A DNA stretch of 64,000 nucleotides from Streptomyces fodineus (GCF_001735805.1 NZ_CP017248.1:5642001-5706000); one strand, 5' to 3'; shown: positions 33,386 through 42,671, numbered from the stretch's first letter. A program made the numbers and translations. Notes: generated from the letters alone by a model not told the origin.

Positions 33386-34204
33386 ATGAGCACCACCCCC
33401 GGCACTGCCCCCAGCACCACCTCCAGCACCACCTCCAGCCCCGCCCACCAGCAGTTTTCCGCCCCCGCGCCGGCCTCGCTGACCGAGCGCCGCAAGGCCG
33501 AGACCCGGACGGAGATCGCCCGCGCGGCGGCGGCCCTGTTCGTCCGACAGGGCCTCAGGGCGACCCGCGCCGAGGACATCGCGCAGGCCGCGGGCATCGC
33601 GCCGCGCACGTTCTACCGTTACTTCGCCACCAAGGAGGAAGCGGTCGCCCCCCTCTACGCGACGGGAGCCCAGCGCTGGGCGGAAGCGGTCCGCTCGGCC
33701 CCGGCCCACCTCACCGTCCCGCAGGCCCTGGAACACGCCGTCCATCACACCCTCACCCCCGGCCTCGGCGTCTCGACGGCATCCTGGGAATGGGTCCGCA
33801 CCCTGATCCGCCTGGCCGGCACCAGCCCCGCCCTGCGCAAGGTCTGGGCAGAGGTCTGCCAGCAGTCCGACCAGAACCTGGCCGAGATCCTGACGACCCG
33901 CCTTTCGTCAACTACGGCCGTGAACGGCGGAGTCGGAGGTGACGGAATCAGGGAAGCCGAGGCAGGCGAAGCGGCCGACGAGCGCGCCGGCCGCACCGAC
34001 GTTGCCGTCCGCCCCGCGCCCCCCGCACCGGACACCCCGGACCTCCGCTTCGCCGCGGCCGTGGCCGGCGCCGCCGTCCGCGTGGCCGTGGAGTCCTGGG
34101 CCGCCACGACCTCCCCGCCCACCGGCCCGCAAGGCCCCGCGGCCCTGGCGCTGCGCAACCTCGGTTCCTTGCGGGGCTTCGGGTGGGGCGACGGACAGGG
34201 CTGA
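33386..34204 (+). CDS. TetR-family regulator with long C-terminal loop
   Basis: 272 residues. A Ser/Thr/Ala-rich tail precedes the HTH (EIARAAAALFVRQGLRATRA, DIAQAAGIAPRTFYRYFATK). The ligand domain contains a ~60-residue Gly/Ala/Glu/Pro-rich insertion (about residues 175-220) before the last helix pair. It converges with the WYL regulator with a 32-bp gap. No obvious target; the divergent neighbour is the MerR gene. Confidence 0.88.
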   Translation: MSTTPGTAPSTTSSTTSSPAHQQFSAPAPASLTERRKAETRTEIARAAAALFVRQGLRATRAEDIAQAAGIAPRTFYRYFATKEEAVAPLYATGAQRWAEAVRSAPAHLTVPQALEHAVHHTLTPGLGVSTASWEWVRTLIRLAGTSPALRKVWAEVCQQSDQNLAEILTTRLSSTTAVNGGVGGDGIREAEAGEAADERAGRTDVAVRPAPPAPDTPDLRFAAAVAGAAVRVAVESWAATTSPPTGPQGPAALALRNLGSLRGFGWGDGQG

Positions 34205-34236
34205 ACGTCGTGGCCGCGGCGGACGCGGCCGGACCA

Positions 34237-35226
34237 TCACCGCGCCACCCGCTCCCCAAGCTCACCCGCCCCGGCCCGGCTCAGCAGCCCACCCAACTCC
34301 CGTACGGCCGCCACCAGTTCCGTGGGCTCGCGCACCGCGAACTCGTACCCCGCCATCGCCAGCCGCATCGCCAGCCACTCCACGGGATCGCCGGAGGTGC
34401 CGCGCAGCACGCAGCCGCCCTCGCCGTCGTCCTGCGGCACCCCGAGCCACGCCGGCACCTTCGCGGAGACCTGCCCCGCCGGAGCGGCGAACCGCACCGC
34501 GAACTCGTATGTCTCCTGCCCTCCCTGGATCGACTGCCGTAGATATTCGGCGGCGCTCCCCGTCGGCAACTCCCGTGGCGCGAACCGGACTCCGGTGGCG
34601 AACGGCTCGCTCACCCGGTCCACCCGGAAGGTCCGCCAGCCGGCGCGGTCGAGGTCGTAGGCGACGAGGTACCACCGCCGCCCGGTCGACACCAGCCGGT
34701 GCGGCTCCGTCAGCCGCCTGGACTCGCCGCCTTCCCTGTCGCGGTAGGCGAACCGCAGCCGCTCGTGTCCCGCCACCGTCGAGGCCATGACGGTCAGCGT
34801 CTCCGGCGCGATGCTCGCCCCGTCCCCGCTGGTCAGCAGGGTGGTCGCTGTCTGGAGCGTGGACACCCTGTGGCGCAGCCGGGCGGGCAGCACCTGCTCC
34901 AGCTTGGCCAGGGCCCGTACGGACGCCTCGTCCACGCCCTCCACCGCATGGCCGGCACCGGCGCGCAGCCCCACCGCGATCGCCACCGCCTCCTCGTCGT
35001 CCAGCACCAGCGGCGGCATCGCCTTGCCCGCGACCAGCCGGTACCCGCCGTCCGCACCCTTCGTGGCCTGCACCGGATAGCCCAGCTCCCGCAGCCGGTC
35101 GATGTCCCGCCGCACGGTGCGCCGCGACACCCCGAGCCGCTCGGCGAGCTCCCCACCGGGCCATTCGCGGGGCGTCTGCAGGAGTGAGAGCAGTTGCAGG
35201 AGCCGCGCGGGTGTGTCGGTAGTCAT
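34237..35226 (-). CDS. HTH/WYL-domain transcriptional regulator (YafY-like)
   Basis: 329 residues. DeoR-like HTH at the N-terminus (LAERLGVSRRTVRRDIDRLR), then the WYL module with RRWYLVAYDLDRAGWRTFRV around residue 190, followed by the WCX extension. WYL domains bind nucleic acid or small ligands. It is divergent from the 14-TM exporter at 35268 with only 41 bp between starts, so it most likely regulates that exporter. Confidence 0.92.
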   Translation of the reverse strand: MTTDTPARLLQLLSLLQTPREWPGGELAERLGVSRRTVRRDIDRLRELGYPVQATKGADGGYRLVAGKAMPPLVLDDEEAVAIAVGLRAGAGHAVEGVDEASVRALAKLEQVLPARLRHRVSTLQTATTLLTSGDGASIAPETLTVMASTVAGHERLRFAYRDREGGESRRLTEPHRLVSTGRRWYLVAYDLDRAGWRTFRVDRVSEPFATGVRFAPRELPTGSAAEYLRQSIQGGQETYEFAVRFAAPAGQVSAKVPAWLGVPQDDGEGGCVLRGTSGDPVEWLAMRLAMAGYEFAVREPTELVAAVRELGGLLSRAGAGELGERVAR

Positions 35227-35267
35227 GCATACGAGAATGCCGGACGACTAGGACATGATCTGACCTA

Positions 35268-36893
35268 ATGGCCTCCTACCTTGACGACATGAGCCACAAC
35301 GACAGCACCGCCGCCGAGGGGCGCGGGGAACTGCGCGACCAGCCACAGCGAACCGGCACCACCGGCACCGAGGGCGCCGCACCGGCCCTCACGGCGCTCT
35401 CCGCGCCCGCCCCCTCCGGTGAAGCGCACCGCTGGCTGGCCCTGGCCATCGTGATGGCCGCAGCCTTCATGGACCTGGTGGACGTAACGATCGTCAACAT
35501 CGCCATCCCGTCCATCCAGCGGACCGCGCATGCCTCGGTGAGCCAGATCCAGTGGGTGACCGCCGGCTACGCCCTCGCCTTCGCCGCAGGCCTCATCACC
35601 GGTGGCCGTCTCGGTGACATCCACGGCCGCAAACGGATCTTCCTGCTCGGTATCGGCGGCTTCACCCTCGCCTCCGCCCTGTGCGGTCTCGCCGCGAACC
35701 CGGAGATGCTGGTCGCCTCCCGCATCCTGCAGGGCGGCATGGCGGCGATGATGGTGCCGCAGGTGCTGTCGATCGTGCACGCCACCTTCCCGGCCCACGA
35801 ACGCGGCAAGGTGTTCGGTCTGTTCGGCGCGATCGTGGGACTGGGCGCGGTCTCCGGACCGCTGCTCGGCGCGCTGCTGACCGAGTGGAACCTGTTCGGC
35901 CTCGAATGGCGGCCCATCTTCCTCATCAACCTCCCCGTCGGCGTCCTGGCCTGGATACTCGGACGCCGCTTCATCACCGAATCGAAGGCCCCCAAGGCGC
36001 TGAAGCTGGACCTGGTCGGTGTCGCCCTGGTCTCGCTCGGCCTGCTGATGCTGCTCTACCCGCTCACCCGCGGACGCGAGCTGGGCTGGCCACTGTGGGG
36101 GTACGTCTGCATGGCCGGTGCGCTCGTCGTCTTCGTGGCGCTGGTGTCGTACGAAAAACGGAAGGCCGCCAGGGACGGTTCCCCCCTCGTCGAACTGTCC
36201 CTCTTCCGGGTGAAGAGCTTCGCCGCGGGCATCGCCGTGCAGACCGTCTTCGGTGTCGCGCTCGGCATCTTCTTCCTGGTCTGGACGCTGTACATGCAGG
36301 TCGGCCTGGGCTGGAGCCCGCTGCGGGCCGGGCTGACCGGGGTGCCGTTCTCCCTCGCGGTGTCCACGGCGGCCGGGATGTCGGTGCAGAAGCTGGTCCC
36401 GCGGTTCGGCCGGAAGGTGCTCCAGGCGGGCGCGCTGGTGATGGGCGCGGGCGTGCTGCTCTACCTGTGGGAGGCACACCGGTACGGCCTCGCCATCGCC
36501 TCCTGGCAGATGGCTCTGCCGCTGGTCGTGATGGGCGCCGGAATGGGGCTGATCGTGGCCCCGCTGACCGACGCGGTGCTCTCGGAGGTGCCGCGCGAGC
36601 ACGCCGGTTCCGCCTCCGGGCTGATCAACACGGTGCAGCAGATGGGCAACGCGCTCGGCCTGGGTCTTGTGTCGGTGGTGTTCTTCGGCGAGATCGGCGA
36701 CCGTCTGGCCCCGTCCCAGGCCGGCCCGGCCTTCGTGCACGCCTTCCAGCACGCGCTGTGGTGGGTCGCCGGGATCATGGGCGCGATCTTCCTGCTGATG
36801 TCCGCGCTGCCGCAGCGGCCCGCGCAGCATATGGAAGGGGCGGCGGACGAGGAGCTGCCGGTGGTGGAGAGGGAACCCGAGCTGGTGCCCTGA
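35268..36893 (+). CDS. DHA2-family 14-TM MFS exporter
   Basis: 541 residues (an ATG at 35289 would remove the first seven). A 60-residue polar N-terminus precedes helix 1 with MDLVDVTIVNIAIPSIQ, motif A GGRLGDIHGRKRIF and motif C GAIVGLGAVSGPLLG. EmrB/QacA-type proton-driven efflux is expected. Neither start has a clear ribosome binding site, and the promoter must overlap that of the divergent WYL regulator. A strong terminator follows. Confidence 0.92.
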   Translation: MASYLDDMSHNDSTAAEGRGELRDQPQRTGTTGTEGAAPALTALSAPAPSGEAHRWLALAIVMAAAFMDLVDVTIVNIAIPSIQRTAHASVSQIQWVTAGYALAFAAGLITGGRLGDIHGRKRIFLLGIGGFTLASALCGLAANPEMLVASRILQGGMAAMMVPQVLSIVHATFPAHERGKVFGLFGAIVGLGAVSGPLLGALLTEWNLFGLEWRPIFLINLPVGVLAWILGRRFITESKAPKALKLDLVGVALVSLGLLMLLYPLTRGRELGWPLWGYVCMAGALVVFVALVSYEKRKAARDGSPLVELSLFRVKSFAAGIAVQTVFGVALGIFFLVWTLYMQVGLGWSPLRAGLTGVPFSLAVSTAAGMSVQKLVPRFGRKVLQAGALVMGAGVLLYLWEAHRYGLAIASWQMALPLVVMGAGMGLIVAPLTDAVLSEVPREHAGSASGLINTVQQMGNALGLGLVSVVFFGEIGDRLAPSQAGPAFVHAFQHALWWVAGIMGAIFLLMSALPQRPAQHMEGAADEELPVVEREPELVP

Positions 36894-36903
36894 CCGGGCT
36901 CGA

Positions 36904-36938
36904 CGAGGGCCCGGCACCGAACAGGTGCCGGGCCCTCG
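36904..36938. terminator. Hairpin terminator after the exporter
   Basis: Perfect 15-bp stem, CGAGGGCCCGGCACC with GGTGCCGGGCCCTCG, and a GAACA loop, 11 bp after the stop codon. Confidence 0.92.
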
Positions 36939-36972
36939 TGTTGCCCGCGCGGGGCTCACCGTCTGACCGGAA

Positions 36973-37077
36973 GTCCGTTCATGCCCGATTGGAATCCGAA
37001 CCTGTTTACTTTCCGGGAAGCCGGGCGTAGCCTCGCTTGAAACCACACGTTCGGGCATCTCTCGGAAGTGAACGGAC
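36973..37077. promoter_or_regulatory. fru operon promoter with nested inverted repeats
   Basis: GTCCGTTCA (36973-36981) is mirrored by TGAACGGAC (37069-37077), and ATGCCCGA (36981-36988) by TCGGGCAT (37051-37058). The distant arms flank the presumed promoter, suggesting two FruR sites that could be bridged by looping; the right-hand arm ends about 20 bp upstream of the fruR start. Confidence 0.5.
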
Positions 37078-37098
37078 ATCGAGGCGGAGGCCAACGAT

Positions 37099-37860
37099 AT
37101 GTACGCACCGGAACGGCAGCAGGCGATCCTCCGGCTCGCACGTGACGGCGGCCGGGTGGACGTGCTGTCGCTCGCCGAGGAGTTCCAGGTCACGGCGGAG
37201 ACGATCCGTCGCGATCTGAAGGCCCTCGACCGCGCCGGCCTCGTCCGCCGGGTGCACGGCGGTGCCATCCCGGTCGGCCGGCTCGACTTCGAACCGGACC
37301 TCGCCGAACGCGAGTCCACCGCCGCCGACGAGAAGGACCGCATCGCCAAGGCCGCCCTCGCCGAACTGCCGGCCGAGGGCACGGTGATCCTCGACGCCGG
37401 TACGACGGTCGCCCGGGTCGCCGCCGCGATCCCGCTGGAGGCCTCCCTGACCGTCGTCACGCACAGCCTGCCCATCGCCGCCCGCCTCGCCGACCACCCG
37501 GGCATCCAGCTCCATCTGGTCGGGGGGCGCGTACGGCACCGTACGCGCGCCGCCGTGGACGCCTGGGCGCTCCGCGCGTACGGCGAGATCCGCGCGGACG
37601 TGCTGTTCGTGGCCGCGAACGGCTTCTCCGCCGAGCACGGTCTGACCACCCCGGACCTCGCCGAGGCCGCGGTCAAGCGAGCCGCGGTCGCCGCCGCCCG
37701 CCGCGTGGTGCTGCTGGCCGACTCCGCCAAGCACGGCCAGGAGCATTTCGCCCGCTTCGGCGACCTGAGCGACGTGGACCTGCTGATCACCGACAGCGGG
37801 CTGAGCCCCGAGGACGCCGCCGTCATCGAGCGCGGCGGCACGGAAGTAGCGCGCGCATGA
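37099..37860 (+). CDS. fruR: DeoR/GlpR-family repressor of the fructose operon
   Basis: 253 residues. N-terminal DeoR HTH (VDVLSLAEEFQVTAETIRRD, LVRRVHGGAI signature) and the sugar-phosphate-sensing DeoRC domain (VILDAGTTVARVAAAI, VTHSLPIAARLAD, LLADSAKHG). As first gene of fruR-fruK-fruA it should repress the operon until fructose-1-phosphate accumulates. Its stop overlaps the fruK start by four bases. Confidence 0.92.
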   Translation: MYAPERQQAILRLARDGGRVDVLSLAEEFQVTAETIRRDLKALDRAGLVRRVHGGAIPVGRLDFEPDLAERESTAADEKDRIAKAALAELPAEGTVILDAGTTVARVAAAIPLEASLTVVTHSLPIAARLADHPGIQLHLVGGRVRHRTRAAVDAWALRAYGEIRADVLFVAANGFSAEHGLTTPDLAEAAVKRAAVAAARRVVLLADSAKHGQEHFARFGDLSDVDLLITDSGLSPEDAAVIERGGTEVARA

Positions 37861-38804
37861 TCCTCACCGTCACCCCCAATCCCTCCCTCGACCGCACCTA
37901 CGAGGTCCAGGCCCTCAAGCGCGGCGAGGTCATCCGTGCCGAGACCGAGCGGATGGATCCCGGCGGCAAGGGCGTGAACGTCTCGCGCGCCGTCGCGGCC
38001 GCCCGTCGGCGCACAGTCGCCGTTCTGCCCCTGGGTGGTGCGCCGGGGGCGCTCATCGCCGACCTGCTCGACGCGCAGGGCATCGAGGTCGCGCCGGTCC
38101 CGGTCGCCGGTGCCACCCGCTCCAACATCGCGCTCGCCGAGTCCGACGGGGTGCTCACCAAGATCAACGCGCCGGGGCCGGAGTTGTCGGCGGCCGAACA
38201 GGAACTGCTCCTGGACACCGTGCGCGAGCAGTCCCGTGACGCCGACTGGATCGCGTGCTGCGGCAGCCTGCCCCGGGGGCTCGCGCCCTCGTGGTACGCC
38301 GATGTCGTCGCGCGGGCGCACGCCGGGGGTGCGCGCATCGCGCTCGACACCTCGGGGCCTGCGCTGCTGGAGGCGCTGCGCGCGCGGCCCGATGTGGTGA
38401 AGCCCAACGCCGAGGAGCTCGCGGAAGCCGTCGGGCGCCCCCTCGCGACCCTGGGCGACGCGCTGAAGGCAGCCGAGGAGGTGCGCGGCATGGGCGCGCG
38501 CGCCGTGCTCGCGAGCCTGGGCGCCGACGGGCAGCTCCTGGTGGAGGACAAGGGCGCCTGGTTCGCGACCGCGCGGGTGGACACCGTCCGCAGCAACGTC
38601 GGCGCCGGCGACTCCTCCCTCGCCGGCTTCCTCATCGCCGGCGGCAGCGGCCCCGAGGCCCTCGCCTCCGCCGTCGCCCACGGCGCCGCCGCCGTCCAGC
38701 TCCCCGGCAGCGTCATGCCGACCCCCGCCGACCTGGACCCGGCGGCGGTGACCGTCACGGCCGAGATCCCCCTCGACCGTGAACTGACGGAGCCGGTCTC
38801 ATGA
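37857..38804 (+). CDS. fruK: 1-phosphofructokinase
   Basis: 315 residues converting fructose-1-phosphate to fructose-1,6-bisphosphate in the cytoplasm. PfkB-family hallmarks: MILTVTPNPSLDRTYEV at the N-terminus, the GGKGVNVSRA substrate loop and the anion-hole/catalytic motif NVGAGDSSLAGFL. ATGA overlap with fruR indicates translational coupling; fruA follows after 283 bp. Confidence 0.95.
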   Translation: MILTVTPNPSLDRTYEVQALKRGEVIRAETERMDPGGKGVNVSRAVAAARRRTVAVLPLGGAPGALIADLLDAQGIEVAPVPVAGATRSNIALAESDGVLTKINAPGPELSAAEQELLLDTVREQSRDADWIACCGSLPRGLAPSWYADVVARAHAGGARIALDTSGPALLEALRARPDVVKPNAEELAEAVGRPLATLGDALKAAEEVRGMGARAVLASLGADGQLLVEDKGAWFATARVDTVRSNVGAGDSSLAGFLIAGGSGPEALASAVAHGAAAVQLPGSVMPTPADLDPAAVTVTAEIPLDRELTEPVS

Positions 38805-39091
38805 CCCCGCTCGCGCTTCGCTGCGCACGCCCCGGCACCCGGCGGCTGGGCGCGCGCCCCAGCACCACGCCCCCGGGCGCCCCCACCCGACCGGCCCCGA
38901 AGCGGCAGGCCCCGCCGCCACTCGCCGCTGCCACCGGGCGGCACCTCCGTCCGAGCCGGTACGCCGTCGCCCGAAGGCGGGGTTTCCCCGGCCCCGCCTC
39001 CCGCCCGACCTCACACCCCCACCGCACCCCCGTCCCCCTCTCCGCCCACCCCTTCCCACGGGCGATACGCGTGCATAGGAGCCCGCGATGA
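38801..39091 (+). other. fruK-fruA spacer with a doubly overlapping ORF, probably non-coding
   Basis: A 96-codon frame starts at the ATGA that contains the fruK stop and ends at the ATGA that contains the fruA start, so it would be coupled on both sides. The product is Arg/Pro-rich without domain character and the DNA is C-rich, so I favour chance. If ribosomes do read it, it could couple fruA translation to fruK. Confidence 0.35.
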
Positions 39092-41406
39092 GCGACATGA
39101 TCACCGCGGACCTGGTCGATCTCGACCTGTCCGCCGACACCAAGGAAGCTGCGGCGCGCGTCCTCGCCGAGCGCATGGTGGCCCAGGGCCGGGTGACCGA
39201 CCTGGAGGGCTTCCTCGCCGACGTCGCCGCCCGCGAGGCCCAGATGCCGACCGGCCTCGACGGCGGCATCGGCATCCCGCACTGCCGCAGCGCCCACGTC
39301 ACCGAGCCGACCCTCGCCTTCGGCCGCAGCGCCACGGGCATCGACTTCGGCGCCGCGGACGGCCCGGCGGACCTCATCTTCCTGATCGCGGCACCCGCCG
39401 GCGCCGACGACGCCCACCTCACGATCCTTTCCTCACTGGCCCGCCAGCTGATGAACACCGAGTTCACCTCGGCACTGCGCGCGGCGGCCGGCGCACAGAC
39501 GGCGGCGGCACTGATCCGCGGGGACGAGGCACCGGGTGCGGCGCAGGCGCCGACGGCGTCCTCGGGGGAGGCCGCGGAGACGGGGGCGGGTGCGGGCGCG
39601 GCTCGCAGCGCTGGGGGCGCGGATTCGGGCGCGGGCGCGAACGCTGCGGCGGGTGCTGCTCAAGGCGGCACGGGTGCCACAGATGTCACCTCCGACTCAG
39701 GCGGCACAGCCGGCACAGGCGCGGCCGCCGCTGAGAGTGCCGCGGGCGCCTCCGAAGACACCGCTGCGGCGCCGGTGGCGGCCTCCGCCGGCGCCGCGGC
39801 GGCCACTACGGCCGCCACCACGGCGCAGGCGCCCGGCGCACCCGCCCCGGCGCAGGCGACCCCTGGCGGCGTCGCCTCCGCCGGCGACTCCGGCGAGCGC
39901 CCCTTCCGTATCGTCGCCGTCACCTCCTGCCCGACCGGCATCGCGCACACCTACATGGCGGCCGAGTCCCTTGAAAACGCGGGCCGCGAGGCGGGCGTCG
40001 AGCTGATCGTCGAGACCCAGGGCTCGGCCGGCTTCAGCCGGCTGGACCCGGCGGTGATCGCGGCGGCGGACGGCGTGATCTTCGCGCACGACGTCCCCGT
40101 ACGCGACAAGGACCGCTTCGCCGGCAAGCCCACCGTCGACGTCGGAGTGAAGGCGGGCATCAACCGCGCCGCCGAACTCATCACGCAGGTCCGCGGGAAG
40201 GCGGCGCGCGGCGAGGCGAGCGCGCCGGCGCCCGCGTCGGGCGGCACGCCGGTCGAGCGCGCGGGCGACTCCACCGAGGGCTACGGCACCAAGCTCCGCA
40301 AGTGGCTGATGAGCGGCGTGAGCTACATGGTTCCGTTCGTCGCCGCGGGCGGCCTCCTCATCGCCCTGGGCTTCGCGATCGGCGGCTACAAGATCAACAA
40401 GGCGCCGTCGGTGATGGACCACTTCGTGTGGACCCAGGCCGGCAGCTGGGGCGCCCTGTCCTTCCAGATCGGCGTCGTCGCCTTCGGCTTCCTCGTCCCG
40501 GTCCTGGCCGGCTACATCGCCTACGGCATGGCCGACCGGCCCGGCCTCGTCCCCGGCTTCGTGGGCGGCGCGATCTCACTGACCATCAACGCGGGCTTCC
40601 TCGGCGGCCTGGCGGCCGGTCTGATCGCCGGTGGCGTGGTGCTGGCGATCCAGAAGGTGCGGATCCCCCCGGCGTTGCGCGGCATCATGCCGGTGGTGGT
40701 GATCCCGCTGATCTCCTCGGCGATCGTCGGATTCCTGATGTTCGTCGTGATCGGCAAGCCCATCGCAGGCGCCCAGAAAGGCCTCACCGGCTGGCTGAAC
40801 GGCCTCACCGGTACCAACGCGATCCTGCTCGGCGCCCTGCTCGGCCTCATGATGTGCTTCGACCTGGGCGGCCCGGTCAACAAGGTCGCCTACACCTTCG
40901 CCACCGCCGGCATCGCGGTCTCGAACCCCAGCGACTCCGCGATGAAGATCATGGCGGCGGTGATGGCGGCCGGCATGGTTCCGCCGCTGGCGATGGCCCT
41001 GGCCACCACCGTGCGCGGCAGGCTGTTCACCCAGACCGAGCGCGAGAACGGCAAGGCCGCCTGGGTCCTGGGCGCCTCCTTCATCTCCGAGGGCGCGATC
41101 CCGTTCGCGGCGGCCGACCCGCTGCGCGTGATCCCCTCGGCGATGGCCGGCGGCGCACTCACCGGCGCCCTGTCGATGGCCTTCGGCGCCACCCTGCGTG
41201 CCCCGCACGGCGGCATCTTCGTGGTCCCGCTGATCGGCAACCCGTTCCTGTACCTCATCGCCATCGCGGCCGGTGTCTGCGCGACCACGGCTCTGGTCGT
41301 CTTCCTCAAGGGGCTGCGTAAGCCGGCCCCCGAGAACACGGCCGGTGACCCCGCCGCGGACACCGCCACCACGACGAAGGAGAGCAAGCAGCCCGTAGCG
41401 GCCTGA
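39088..41406 (+). CDS. fruA: PTS fructose transporter, fused IIA-IIB-IIC
   Basis: 772 residues. IIA is residues 1-148 with phospho-His65 in GIGIPHCRS. IIB begins near 271 with phospho-Cys281 in VTSCPTGIAHTYMA. IIC from about 310 has some ten membrane segments (YMVPFVAAGGLLIALGFAIG, GLMMCFDLGGPVNKVAYTFA). It imports fructose and delivers fructose-1-phosphate to FruK. The IIA-IIB linker (about 149-270) is an unusually long Ala/Gly/Thr/Ser-rich stretch. Confidence 0.95.
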   Translation: MSDMITADLVDLDLSADTKEAAARVLAERMVAQGRVTDLEGFLADVAAREAQMPTGLDGGIGIPHCRSAHVTEPTLAFGRSATGIDFGAADGPADLIFLIAAPAGADDAHLTILSSLARQLMNTEFTSALRAAAGAQTAAALIRGDEAPGAAQAPTASSGEAAETGAGAGAARSAGGADSGAGANAAAGAAQGGTGATDVTSDSGGTAGTGAAAAESAAGASEDTAAAPVAASAGAAAATTAATTAQAPGAPAPAQATPGGVASAGDSGERPFRIVAVTSCPTGIAHTYMAAESLENAGREAGVELIVETQGSAGFSRLDPAVIAAADGVIFAHDVPVRDKDRFAGKPTVDVGVKAGINRAAELITQVRGKAARGEASAPAPASGGTPVERAGDSTEGYGTKLRKWLMSGVSYMVPFVAAGGLLIALGFAIGGYKINKAPSVMDHFVWTQAGSWGALSFQIGVVAFGFLVPVLAGYIAYGMADRPGLVPGFVGGAISLTINAGFLGGLAAGLIAGGVVLAIQKVRIPPALRGIMPVVVIPLISSAIVGFLMFVVIGKPIAGAQKGLTGWLNGLTGTNAILLGALLGLMMCFDLGGPVNKVAYTFATAGIAVSNPSDSAMKIMAAVMAAGMVPPLAMALATTVRGRLFTQTERENGKAAWVLGASFISEGAIPFAAADPLRVIPSAMAGGALTGALSMAFGATLRAPHGGIFVVPLIGNPFLYLIAIAAGVCATTALVVFLKGLRKPAPENTAGDPAADTATTTKESKQPVAA

Positions 41407-41481
41407 CACCGCGCCACGGCCTCGCCATGCGCTTGTCCCTTTAGTTCGCTGTGAGTTGTTCACGGCACCTGCGAGATACGT

Positions 41482-41511
41482 CACGGTCCGGGGCCAAAGT
41501 CCCGGACCGTG
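41482..41511. terminator. Terminator of the fru operon
   Basis: Perfect 11-bp stem CACGGTCCGGG/CCCGGACCGTG with an 8-nt loop, 76 bp after the fruA stop and just before the next gene. Confidence 0.85.
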
Positions 41512-41527
41512 GTGTGTACTGGGGTGC

Positions 41528-41779
41528 ATGCCAGAGCATGTCCCGACTCTCCAGCTGATCGGCGCGATCGTCCTCACACTGATCGGTGTCGCCTGGGCGA
41601 TCGGCGTCATGCGCCTGCTGCGCCGCTTCCGTGCGGAGGCCCTCCGAGAGCTCCCGGCTGTCCGCCTCCCGGCTCTCCCGCCTCAGCCGCAGGCCGGCCC
41701 GCCGCTGGAGTCGGTGGAGCTGACCCCGGCGGAAGAGGACGCTTTCGCCGGGCTGGTACGGCAACTCGGCCATCACTGA
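41528..41779 (+). CDS. Small single-pass membrane protein
   Basis: 83 residues from ATG 41528: one transmembrane helix (LQLIGAIVLTLIGVAWAIGV), a basic stop-transfer MRLLRRFR, a Pro/Leu-rich linker and an acidic end (LTPAEEDAFAGLVRQLG). The ATG lies eight bases after TGTACT, a -10-like hexamer, so the mRNA may be leaderless; an earlier in-frame start would lie within the terminator hairpin. Unknown function. Confidence 0.72.
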   Translation: MPEHVPTLQLIGAIVLTLIGVAWAIGVMRLLRRFRAEALRELPAVRLPALPPQPQAGPPLESVELTPAEEDAFAGLVRQLGHH

Positions 41780-41818
41780 CCCGCGAGGGGCCCTGCGTCG
41801 GCCGCCTCAGGCCGGGCG

Positions 41819-42565
41819 CTATCCCTGTCGCGCCGCGCGCCGCTCCATGGCGCCCCGGGCCGCGTCCTCCGACATGTAGACCTCGCACATGTGCCGACCG
41901 TCGGGCGTCGCCGTGTGCTCGACCTCCCACAGGGAGACCTCACTGCCGTCCGGCAGCAGGAACGCGTGCTCGTACAGCGCGTAGGTCAGCCCCGCGCGGC
42001 CGGCGCGCCCCGGGCGGCCGAATGCCTGCGTGATCTCGTGCGCGGTCGCCGTCGCCAGCAGCGCCGCCGTCTGCGCGTCCGGCCGGTCGGGATTCTCCGC
42101 ACGGCGCAGAAGCCGGCGCGCATGGTCCGCCGAGTCGTCGGAGACGAACGCGTGCCGCGGCTCCGGAATCGCCGACAGCCGCATCAGCGCGGGCAGCTCG
42201 AACTCCGGCGTCTGAGGCGGCATCCCGAGCCGCGCCGTGGCCGTCTGCAGCTCCTCCTGGTCGACGTACACCTCACTTACCGGGGCGCCGCCCGGCGTGG
42301 GGTTGTGCACGAGCTCCCACAGCGTGATCGCGGAGCCGTCGGCGAGCAGCCAGGTGTGCCGGTACGTCTCCCGGTGCAGCCCCGCGCTGTGGTACGCCGA
42401 GTGCAGCGAACTGTCCTGCATCAGTGCGTAGTCGAGCTGCCGTATCACCTCGTCGGGCAGTTCGAAGGAGTTCAGGGCACGGCCGAGGAGCCGCTCGAGA
42501 TGCTCCTCCGGAGACTCGGGCGACTCGGCTGGTTCGTACGCTGCCGTCTCGTACGGAACGCTCAA
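41819..42565 (-). CDS. DUF6227-like conserved protein with internal duplication
   Basis: 248 residues, soluble, common in Streptomyces (I recall it as DUF6227). Two halves repeat the same plan: residues 66-104 (YRHTWLLADGSAITLWELVH ... SEVYVDQEE) resemble 196-234 (YEHAFLLPDGSEVSLWEVEH ... CEVYMSEDA), each preceded by a similar helix. The pattern of DGS-hairpin plus LWE strand suggests a tandem alpha/beta domain. Unknown function, single gene. Confidence 0.82.
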   Translation of the reverse strand: MSVPYETAAYEPAESPESPEEHLERLLGRALNSFELPDEVIRQLDYALMQDSSLHSAYHSAGLHRETYRHTWLLADGSAITLWELVHNPTPGGAPVSEVYVDQEELQTATARLGMPPQTPEFELPALMRLSAIPEPRHAFVSDDSADHARRLLRRAENPDRPDAQTAALLATATAHEITQAFGRPGRAGRAGLTYALYEHAFLLPDGSEVSLWEVEHTATPDGRHMCEVYMSEDAARGAMERRAARQG

Positions 42566-42671
42566 GGTTTCTCCCGGCGTTGCTGCATGTCACCTTGTGG
42601 GTGCATACCGTAGCCCCTCGGTCGGACATCATGTCCGGGAACCGAGAAAACGTACGCCGGGAAAACGCACG

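Noticed and set aside
35265..38681. Very long open frame (1138 codons) on the minus strand
   Set aside because: Antisense of the exporter, fruR and fruK genes; GC-rich third positions of the real genes suppress stops on the other strand. Gln/His/Arg-rich residues, no domain.
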